Below are positions 1-4,754 of a stretch of DNA of 5,934 nt, in pieces. The DNA is from Gemmatimonadota bacterium. Lineage in GTDB: Bacteria > JAAXHH01. Within the stretch, counting starts at the first letter, position 1, and every line of letters starts with the position of its first letter. The DNA lies in contig JAPOOT010000029.1 of the NCBI GenBank assembly GCA_026713285.1, forward strand, positions 1-5,934, written 5' to 3'. Made by a program: the position numbers and the translations under genes. Under the pieces are notes generated by a model. It saw only the letters and a list, made by a program, of their open reading frames with translations. It was not told where the DNA came from and made no database searches.

Positions 1-164
1 CGGTCGCTCGCCTCGCGGAAGCCCGGGGCGTTGGCGTCCTGGAGAGCGAACTGATCGGACTCGCACCCCGCGCGGCCATGGGCGGCGCGGAACCCGAAGA
101 CATACGCATGCGACCCATCGAGCCGTCCCGGTATCTTGAATACCACACAAGTCAATTCGACTGA
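1..164 (+). CDS. Glutamate formimidoyltransferase, C-terminal end (partial)
   Basis: The frame is open from base 3 and ends at TGA 162-164, leaving the last 53 codons of a gene that begins before the window. The peptide contains GVGVLESELIGLAPRAAM followed by EPEDIRMRPIEPSRYLEYH. This resembles the C-terminal part of single-domain glutamate formimidoyltransferases (FtcD-type), which typically read 'gv.v..SE.vGL.P..al' and then an '..f.p...LE' helix. The family transfers a formimidoyl group between formimidoylglutamate and tetrahydrofolate in histidine degradation, in the cytoplasm. No catalytic residue lies in the visible part, so the call rests on C-terminal similarity judged by eye. Nothing downstream belongs obviously to histidine catabolism. 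The next gene has its own promoter, so this is probably the end of a separate transcript. Confidence 0.62.
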   Translation, partial: VARLAEARGVGVLESELIGLAPRAAMGGAEPEDIRMRPIEPSRYLEYHTSQFD

Positions 165-216
165 CTGCCTTCCTCGTTCCAGGTACCTTGACGGCGTACC
201 GACGTCTCTAAATCAC

Positions 217-245
217 TTGACTCCCTCCCTCCCCCTTCATATCAT
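217..245 (+). promoter_or_regulatory. Sigma-70-type promoter of the rrf2-cysK operon
   Basis: The -35 hexamer TTGACT (217-222) and -10 hexamer TATCAT (240-245) are separated by exactly 17 bp. Each matches the consensus at 5 of 6 positions. The spacer is an unusual C/T-only run for most of its length (221-238). Transcription would start near 251-253, inside the inverted repeats that follow, leaving a leader of about 40 nt before the ATG at 291. The location in the only sizeable gap upstream of the operon fits. It is predicted from sequence only. Confidence 0.65.
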
Positions 246-267
246 GTTGACTAAATTAGTAAACTAA
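246..267 (+). promoter_or_regulatory. Rrf2/IscR-type operator overlapping the start point
   Basis: Bases 247-263 match the core of the E. coli IscR type 1 consensus YYGACTRWWWYAGTCRR at 16 of 17 positions, and the following C-T-A also fits. The site holds three alternating half-sites: ACTAA (250-254), TTAGT (256-260) and ACTAA (263-267). They form two overlapping inverted repeats with 1-bp and 2-bp centres. The site begins directly after the -10 box and covers the predicted start point, a position suited to repression. The first gene encodes an Rrf2 protein, so negative autoregulation of the whole operon is the natural reading. Confidence 0.62.
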
Positions 268-290
268 AGCCTGATGGCGAGGGAGGGAGC

Positions 291-731
291 ATGCGGGTAT
301 CGGCCAAGGCGGAGTATGCTTGCAGGGCCGTGCTGGAGTTGACAAGGTACCACGAGAAGGCGGAAGTCATCCATATTGGCGACATTGCCGTTCGCCAGTC
401 GATTCCGGAGAAGTACCTCGTTCAGATCTTGCTGCAGTTGCAGCGCGCCGGGCTGGTCAAGAGCAAACGCGGCGCGACAGGCGGATATGCGCTCGCCCGC
501 GCTCCGGGAGAGATTTCGCTGGGTGATGTGATCCGGGCGATGGACGGCGCGCTGATCGCCGTCGAAAGCCTGTCCGGCGATACGGATGTAACCGATCAAA
601 TGAGCGGTCAGCATGTATTGAAGAACGTCTGGATGGATGTGCAGGATAGACTCGGCGAAATCATGGACGGGATCACTTTCGAAGAAATCTCGCGACAGGC
701 GCAGAAAAGCCTTTCCATGTACTATATCTAA
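291..731 (+). CDS. Rrf2 family transcriptional regulator, CymR-like
   Basis: A 146-residue cytoplasmic DNA-binding regulator of typical family length. An N-terminal winged helix-turn-helix covers about residues 1-85. The recognition-helix region is 'IPEKYLVQILLQLQRAGLV' (38-56), and the wing 'SKRGATGGYALAR' (58-70) carries the Rrf2 signature RGxxGGY. A dimerisation helix follows (about 108-128). The three-cysteine Fe-S ligand set of IscR and NsrR is absent: the only cysteine is C11, so an iron-sulfur sensor is unlikely. The protein ends in MYYI, much like my memory of B. subtilis CymR, the cysteine-metabolism repressor that works in complex with CysK. The next gene, 10 bp downstream, encodes a CysK-type enzyme. 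The ATG at 291 is preceded by a purine-rich GAGGGAGGGAG Shine-Dalgarno region (279-289). I infer a cysteine or sulfur-status repressor; the effector is unproven. Confidence 0.85.
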   Translation: MRVSAKAEYACRAVLELTRYHEKAEVIHIGDIAVRQSIPEKYLVQILLQLQRAGLVKSKRGATGGYALARAPGEISLGDVIRAMDGALIAVESLSGDTDVTDQMSGQHVLKNVWMDVQDRLGEIMDGITFEEISRQAQKSLSMYYI

Positions 732-744
732 GGGATAGAACTTG
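730..744 (+). promoter_or_regulatory. Ribosome binding site and TTG start of cysK
   Basis: AAGGG (730-734) lies 7 bp before TTG 742-744, overlapping the stop codon of the regulator. The first in-frame ATG is at codon 55, beyond the active-site lysine, so TTG is the only plausible start giving a complete enzyme. Confidence 0.7.
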
Positions 745-1689
745 CCGTCCGGAACTGGAATAATCGACAGCGCACTCGATCTTATCGGGCATACCCCGCT
801 CATTCGCCTTGGACGAATAAGCGAAAGTCCAGGCGTCCAATTACTCGGCAAGCTTGAATCGGAAAACCCGGGCGGCAGCGTGAAGGACCGCGTTGGCCTG
901 AGCATGATCCTGGACGCCGAACGAAGAGGCCTGCTCAGCCCGGGCGGTACGATCGTGGAGCCTACGAGCGGAAACACCGGGCTCGGCCTGAGCATGGTGG
1001 CCGCGGTGAAGGGCTACAAGGTCATACTGGTCATGCCGGACAACATGAGTTCGGAACGGCGGGTGCTGCTGACCTCCTACGGTGCTGAACTGGTGCTGAC
1101 GCCGGGTATGCTCGGCATGGCCGGCGCCGTCCAGAAGGCTGAGGAGATACTTCGGGAACATCCCGGCTATTTCATGCCTCAGCAGTTCAAGAATCCCGCC
1201 AACGTGGAGATACACCGCAAGACCACCGCGGAGGAGATCTGGGAAGCGACCGGCGGTAAAATCGACGCCTTTGTGGCTGCCGTGGGCACAGGGGGTACGT
1301 TGACGGGCGTGGGACAGTTTCTGAAGGAAAAAGACGAACGAATCCGCGTCATCGCGGTGGAACCATCATTGTCCCCGGTGATTTCGGGCAAGCCCGTGGA
1401 GAGCCTGGTGCATGCCATCCAGGGGATCGGCGCCGGGTTCATACCGGACATCCTGGATACGTCGATTATCGATGAAGTGATACTGATCGACGACGAGGAC
1501 GCGTACCAGTCGGCCCGCCGCCTGGGCATGGAGGAAGGGCTCCTGGTGGGCATTTCGGCCGGCGCCAACGTATGCGCCAGCCTGAAGGTGGCAGAGAACA
1601 TGGGAGAAGGGACGATCGTGACCATCCTGTGCGATACCGGCGAAAGATACCTGAGCATCCGGGAATACTTCGAAGGACAGGGAGATTAA
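742..1689 (+). CDS. cysK: Cysteine synthase (O-acetylserine sulfhydrylase, CysK type)
   Basis: A 315-residue fold-type II PLP enzyme that makes L-cysteine from O-acetylserine and sulfide in the cytoplasm. The Schiff-base lysine is K48 in NPGGSVKDR. The substrate-binding loop TSGNTG is at 75-80, the PLP phosphate loop GTGGT at 182-186, and GISAGA (270-275) supplies the serine contacting the pyridine nitrogen. The segments EPSLSPVISG and HAIQGIGAGFIPDIL favour the CysK type over CysM, whose equivalent region differs. Length is normal and the C-terminus is intact. A TTG start is used behind AAGGG. The gene lies 10 bp after a CymR-like regulator and 16 bp before a CysO-like sulfur carrier. That leaves open whether the sulfur donor is free sulfide or a protein thiocarboxylate. 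O-phosphoserine as substrate cannot be excluded by eye. Confidence 0.9.
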   Translation: MPSGTGIIDSALDLIGHTPLIRLGRISESPGVQLLGKLESENPGGSVKDRVGLSMILDAERRGLLSPGGTIVEPTSGNTGLGLSMVAAVKGYKVILVMPDNMSSERRVLLTSYGAELVLTPGMLGMAGAVQKAEEILREHPGYFMPQQFKNPANVEIHRKTTAEEIWEATGGKIDAFVAAVGTGGTLTGVGQFLKEKDERIRVIAVEPSLSPVISGKPVESLVHAIQGIGAGFIPDILDTSIIDEVILIDDEDAYQSARRLGMEEGLLVGISAGANVCASLKVAENMGEGTIVTILCDTGERYLSIREYFEGQGD

Positions 1690-1690
1690 C

Positions 1691-1708
1691 AGGAGGAACC
1701 GTTTGATG
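1691..1708 (+). promoter_or_regulatory. Strong Shine-Dalgarno and start choice of the sulfur-carrier gene
   Basis: A perfect AGGAGG (1691-1696) precedes two adjacent in-frame starts, TTG 1703 (6-bp spacing) and ATG 1706 (9-bp spacing). ATG is preferred: the protein then begins MSVTVRIPTPLR, matching the start of M. tuberculosis CysO (MNVTVSIPT...) without an extra residue. Confidence 0.65.
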
Positions 1709-2149
1709 TCCGTAACCGTACGAATTCCAACCCCGCTGCGCAAGTTGACCGGCAACCAGTCCGTAATCGAAATCGACGGCGATACCGTCGAATCGCTGAT
1801 CGGAAACATGGAAGCATCCTACCCCGGAATCAAGGATCGCATCTGCGACGAGTCCGGGAAAGTGCGGCGGTTCATCAACATCTACATCAACGAAGAAGAT
1901 ATCCGGTTTCTGGATGGCACCGGTACCACGGTGAAGACGGGAGACCGGATCTCCATCGTCCCCGCCATCGCCGGCGGTCTGGGCATCCTGGGCGACCTGG
2001 GTGGCCTGGGCGACCTGGGCGTCCTGGGCGACGTGAGCGACGTGGGCGACCTGGGCGATCTGGGCGACCTGGGTGGTCAAGGTGGCCCCGTCTGTCCCGC
2101 CAATCCAGGCGGTCCCGTCTGTCCTGGCGGTTCGCGGGACATCGGCTGA
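1706..2149 (+). CDS. CysO/MoaD/ThiS-like sulfur carrier with a 56-residue repetitive C-terminal tail
   Basis: Residues 1-91 form a beta-grasp sulfur-carrier domain like M. tuberculosis CysO: MSVTVRIPTPLRKLTG at the start, then GDTVESLI, FINIYINEEDIRF (57-69), GDRISIVPAIAGG (79-91). In CysO and its relatives the chain ends at this Gly-Gly, which is adenylated and turned into a thiocarboxylate that donates sulfur. Here it continues for 56 residues. First come about 12 tripeptides of the L-G-(D/G/I/V) type, equivalent to Gly-x-Leu triplets. Then comes a Pro/Gly/Cys segment with a duplicated GGPVCP, ending SRDIG. The tail reads in frame straight to the thrB start (TGATG overlap), so the extension does not look like an assembly break. 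No activating enzyme or JAMM protease gene is in the window. The tail may be cleaved off, or may make the carrier inactive; sequence alone cannot decide. A ThiS- or MoaD-type role remains an alternative. Confidence 0.82.
   Translation: MSVTVRIPTPLRKLTGNQSVIEIDGDTVESLIGNMEASYPGIKDRICDESGKVRRFINIYINEEDIRFLDGTGTTVKTGDRISIVPAIAGGLGILGDLGGLGDLGVLGDVSDVGDLGDLGDLGGQGGPVCPANPGGPVCPGGSRDIG
1979..2086 (+). repeat. 9-bp tandem repeat coding the carrier's Gly-x-Leu tail
   Basis: Twelve consecutive 9-bp units, consensus CTGGGCGAC, start on the codon directly after the Gly-Gly. Units at 1988, 2006, 2024 and 2060 are exact. Others differ by one or two bases, and the last (2078) is degenerate (CAAGGTGGC). 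The period is a multiple of three, so copy-number change keeps the frame. The translation is LGI LGD LGG LGD LGV LGD VSD VGD LGD LGD LGG QGG. Glycine occupies nearly every third residue as in collagen-like sequences, but leucine replaces the usual prolines. Confidence 0.92.
2084..2126 (+). repeat. 27-bp-spaced direct repeat coding GGPVCP twice
   Basis: GGCCCCGTCTGTCCCG (2084-2099) recurs as GGTCCCGTCTGTCCTG (2111-2126), matching at 14 of 16 bases. The 27-bp spacing equals three 9-bp units. It codes the two Gly-Pro-Val-Cys-Pro blocks that hold the only cysteines of the tail. Confidence 0.8.
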
Positions 2150-3054
2150 TGTCCTCCGTGCGGGTGCGCGTACCCGCGACGACCGGCAACCTGGGTTCCG
2201 GCTACGACTGCGCCGGCATGGCTCTCGGCCTCTATAACACCATCGAGTTCACCGAAACGGAATCCGGACTGAACGTGACCGTGGAGGGCGAAGGCGCCAG
2301 TGCGGTACCGCTCGATGAAGGCAACCTGTGCATCGTCTCCGCCCGGGCCGTCTTCGATGCCACGGGCTGGCGGCCCGCCGGTCTCCTGGCCCGGATGTGC
2401 CACGCAATTCCCGTGTCGCGGGGCCTGGGCAGCAGCGGAGTCGCCATCGTGGCGGGTGCCGTTGCGGCCAATGAACTCGCGGGAAGGCCGCTGGACAAGT
2501 CCGAACTCCTCCGCATCTGTTCCGAACTGGAAGGCCACCCCGACAACGTCGTACCTTCCCTGCTCGGTGGCCTCTCCGTGAGCGGCGATCGGTCGGGAAC
2601 GATCGTATACCAGACCTTCAGGATACCCGACGACATCAAAGCCATCGTGGCCATTCCGGAGTTTACCCTCGACACGAAGGTTGCCCGCGGCGTCCTGCCT
2701 GAATCCGTATCCATGGAGGACGCGGTCTACAACCTTTGTAGCGTGGGACTGCTCATCGGCGGCATGATTACGGGCAATTACGCCTTGCTAAAGGAGGGCA
2801 TGGCCGATCGCCTGCACCAGCCCTACCGGCAGCACCTGGTTCCCGGGCTGGTGGAGGTCACCGGAGACGCCCTGAACGCCGGCGCTCACGGCGCGGCCCT
2901 CAGCGGCGCCGGACCAACGGCCATCGCCCTGGCGACGGAAGATCACGAGGGGATCGGGCAAGCCATGGTCGAAGCCTTCGCCCGGCACGGCGTTTCCGGA
3001 CAGTTCCGGATCCTCCCGATAGACAACGACGGATGCCAGGTGCTGCAGGACTGA
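2149..3054 (+). CDS. thrB: Homoserine kinase
   Basis: A 301-residue GHMP-family kinase, normal length for ThrB, which phosphorylates L-homoserine with ATP to O-phosphohomoserine in threonine synthesis (cytoplasm). All three GHMP motifs are present: motif 1 PATTGNLGSGYD (9-20), the ATP-binding motif 2 PVSRGLGSSGVAIVAG (88-103), and motif 3 LSGAGPTAIA (251-260). The homoserine-kinase signature EGHPDNVVPSLLGG (128-141) separates it from other GHMP kinases. The ATG shares one base with the upstream stop (TGATG), and I see only a weak ribosome binding site, so translation is probably coupled to the carrier gene. Its company with cysteine genes rather than thrA/thrC is unusual. The stop codon lies in the first unit of a 14-bp tandem array. 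Confidence 0.92.
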   Translation: MSSVRVRVPATTGNLGSGYDCAGMALGLYNTIEFTETESGLNVTVEGEGASAVPLDEGNLCIVSARAVFDATGWRPAGLLARMCHAIPVSRGLGSSGVAIVAGAVAANELAGRPLDKSELLRICSELEGHPDNVVPSLLGGLSVSGDRSGTIVYQTFRIPDDIKAIVAIPEFTLDTKVARGVLPESVSMEDAVYNLCSVGLLIGGMITGNYALLKEGMADRLHQPYRQHLVPGLVEVTGDALNAGAHGAALSGAGPTAIALATEDHEGIGQAMVEAFARHGVSGQFRILPIDNDGCQVLQD

Positions 3055-3184
3055 ACCCGCGCAAACCCGGACCGCTGGACTGATCTCGCTGGACTGATCC
3101 CGCTGGACTGGTCCCGCAGGACTTCGCCCGCAGGACTGATCCCATTGGATGGAGCCCGCAGGACTGAATCCGCGCGAACCAGGC
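3046..3184 (+). repeat. 14-bp tandem array seeded at the thrB stop codon
   Basis: Seven units of exactly 14 bp, consensus GGACTGATCCCGCW, begin at 3077, 3091, 3105, 3119, 3133, 3147 and 3161. One further unit, GGACTGAACCCGCG at 3048, contains the thrB stop. The outer blocks are also related to each other: 3046-3071 and 3159-3184 agree at all but a few of 26 bases. The array fills most of the thrB-CoA-transferase gap. I see no hairpin or T-run, so it is not an obvious terminator. Confidence 0.9.
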
Positions 3185-3212
3185 ACACAACAACCTTACA
3201 GGTACCAACGTC

Positions 3213-4397
3213 ATGGGCGCACTCAAAGACATTCGCGTCGTCGATCTGACCCGGGTGCTCGCGGGTCCTTTCACGACCATGACCCTGGGCGACCTGGGCG
3301 CAGAGATCATCAAGGTCGAACCCTTCGGCGGGGACGAGGCGCGGGGATTCGGCCCCTTCAAAAAGGGCGTAAGCGGCTACTTCGAGAATGTCAACCGGGG
3401 TAAGCAGAGCATCGCCATCGATCTGAAGCATCCTGACGGACGCGACCTGCTCCTCGAATTGATCGCGAAGTCGGACGTGCTGGTGGAGAACTTCAGGCCG
3501 GGCGTGATGAAGAAACTCGGACTGGACTACGAGACCTTGCAGGAGCGGTTCCCGGGGCTGATCTACGCGGCCTGTTCCGGATTCGGACAGACCGGTCCCT
3601 ACGCCCGGCGCGGGGCCTACGACATGATCATCCAGGGTATGGGCGGTATCGTCAGCATAACCGGCGAACCGGACCGTCCCCCCGTACGGGTGGGCGTATC
3701 CATCGGGGATATCGCCGCCGCGCTTTATTCCTGTATCGGCATTCTCACGGCACTGTTCACCCGGACGCAGACGGGCAGGGGTCAGATGGTGGACATCGGC
3801 ATGCTGGACTGCCAGGTCGCTCTCCTCGAGAACGCCATCGCCCGTTACGACATGACGGGCACCGTTCCGGAACCGCTCGGGGCCAGGCATCCATCCATCA
3901 CGCCCTTTCAGGCCGTCGAGACCCGGGACGGATGGATCATGATCGCGGCGGGGAACAACGTGCTCTGGCGCCGGCTGTGCGAAGTCGTTGAACGTGAGGA
4001 CCTGGCCGACGACGCACGCTTCAGGGACAACAACCTGCGCACCGAAAACAACGCCGACCTGCACACGATCCTGAGCGATGTCTTCCGAGAAAGTACGACA
4101 GAAGATTGGCTGGGACGATTGGATGCAGCCGAGATACCGTGCGGGCCCATCCAGAATGTCCGGCAGGTCGTGGAAGATCCCCAGGTACTTGCCCGCGACA
4201 TGATCGTGAATCTCCTGCACCCTGTCGCCGGCGCCCTGCGTGTAGCCGGTTCTCCAATAAAACTCTCAGACACCCCGCCGGAAGTCACCCGGCACGCCCC
4301 CGCCCTGGGTGAACATACCGATCAGGTGCTGAAGTCGCTGCTCCAGGCGTCTGCGGACGACCTGGCGCGGTGGCGGGAATCGGGCGTGATTCGATAG
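3213..4397 (+). CDS. CaiB/BaiF family (class III) CoA-transferase
   Basis: A 394-residue enzyme, full length for a family that moves CoA between carboxylic acids through an aspartyl-CoA thioester in the cytoplasm. The N-terminal signature reads LKDIRVVDLTRVLAGP...LGDLGAEIIKVE (4-36). NRGKQSIAIDL (61-71), VENFRPG (91-97) and SGFGQTGPY (122-130) follow. The catalytic aspartate is D166 in VSIGDIAA, aligned with D169 of Oxalobacter formyl-CoA transferase. GRGQMVDIGMLD follows, and the C-terminal LGEHTDQVL is typical. The substrate cannot be read from the sequence: formyl-, succinyl-, carnitinyl- and mesaconyl-type members all share these motifs. The start ATG has only a weak upstream purine stretch (ACAGGT, 3198-3203). 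Whether it is co-transcribed with thrB across the repeat array is unclear. Confidence 0.9.
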   Translation: MGALKDIRVVDLTRVLAGPFTTMTLGDLGAEIIKVEPFGGDEARGFGPFKKGVSGYFENVNRGKQSIAIDLKHPDGRDLLLELIAKSDVLVENFRPGVMKKLGLDYETLQERFPGLIYAACSGFGQTGPYARRGAYDMIIQGMGGIVSITGEPDRPPVRVGVSIGDIAAALYSCIGILTALFTRTQTGRGQMVDIGMLDCQVALLENAIARYDMTGTVPEPLGARHPSITPFQAVETRDGWIMIAAGNNVLWRRLCEVVEREDLADDARFRDNNLRTENNADLHTILSDVFRESTTEDWLGRLDAAEIPCGPIQNVRQVVEDPQVLARDMIVNLLHPVAGALRVAGSPIKLSDTPPEVTRHAPALGEHTDQVLKSLLQASADDLARWRESGVIR

Positions 4398-4718
4398 AAA
4401 GAGGGTGCTGTGAGATAGCGCAGCTGGGATTTACCGGGAACTCGAAAGACAGAACATCCTCAACATGCTCATTACGAAAGTTACCGGTATTATCCCTAAG
4501 TAGTGTTTATCCCCTCGGTCTCGTATCCGCATTTTAACCACACGTCAAATCCATTGTCCCAAATAAAAGCCCTCCGGAGACCGAAGGGCTGATTCATGCT
4601 GCGCGTACCAATTCGATTTTTAATCTAACAGATTACCGGGGCTTCGTGTCCTGCATCGGTGCGCCACGCTAGGTACGTGCGTCAGCCGACCATCTCCGCC
4701 ACCATGTCGCCGATCTCG
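4398..4718. other. Convergent intergenic region without a gene
   Basis: The 321 bp between the CoA-transferase stop and the leuB stop are visibly richer in A/T than the flanking genes. They hold a leftward terminator (4561-4590) and the outer copy of a 37-bp duplication (4681-4717). There is a loose inverted repeat (4426-4437 with 4484-4496, about 46-bp loop), a small perfect hairpin TAATCT-AAC-AGATTA (4621-4635), and TTACCGG three times (4431, 4481, 4633). No convincing terminator faces rightward for the CoA-transferase gene, and no coding frame of credible length is present. Confidence 0.7.
4561..4590 (-). terminator. Rho-independent terminator of the leu unit
   Basis: On the minus strand the sequence forms a 10-bp stem with one A-C mismatch (4590-4581 with 4577-4568) and a 3-nt loop. 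The stem is immediately followed by TTTTATTT. It lies about 130 bp past the leuB stop. On the plus strand no T-run follows the stem, so termination there is unlikely. Confidence 0.82.
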
Positions 4719-4754
4719 TCAGCCGACCGCCTCCGCCACCAGGTCGCCGATCTC
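4681..4754 (-). repeat. 37-bp tandem duplication of the leuB 3' end including the stop
   Basis: Bases 4681-4717 and 4718-4754 are adjacent copies differing at 3 of 37 positions. Each carries, on the minus strand, the codons for E-I-G-D-(L/M)-V-A-E-(A/M)-V-G plus a TGA stop. The copy at 4718-4754 is the real gene end. The outer copy is out of frame (37 is not a multiple of three) and untranslated. Confidence 0.93.

Noticed and set aside
182..200. GGTAC...GTACC hairpin after the formimidoyltransferase gene as a terminator
   Set aside because: The stem is only 5 bp with a 9-nt loop and no T-run follows, so it is too weak to call.
264..995. 243-codon minus-strand frame opposite the regulator and cysK start
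   Set aside because: It covers the promoter/operator and two well-supported plus-strand genes, and shows no family motif.
1466..2080. Minus-strand frame with VAQ-type repeats, and another minus frame (1887-2189) with a collagen-like RPGRPG pattern
   Set aside because: Both patterns are antisense readings of the 9-bp repeat in the carrier tail. The plus frame has the ribosome binding site and the conserved carrier domain.
3052..3054. The thrB TGA as a selenocysteine codon
   Set aside because: All ThrB motifs and the expected length lie before it, and the downstream sequence is repeat-derived with no plausible catalytic context.
3046..3184. 14-bp array as a CRISPR or iteron origin
   Set aside because: Units are directly adjacent with no unique spacers, so it is not CRISPR. 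No DnaA boxes, AT-rich melting region or rep gene accompany it, so an origin is unsupported.
2943..4220. Long 425-codon minus-strand open frame opposite the CoA-transferase gene
   Set aside because: It is a GC-rich antisense shadow: the plus strand carries a complete, motif-rich CaiB-family protein, while the minus product has no recognisable domain and its start runs into the thrB repeat array.
4464..4502. Mini-frame ATG...TAG of 12 codons in the convergent gap
   Set aside because: It has no ribosome binding site and is too short to distinguish from chance.
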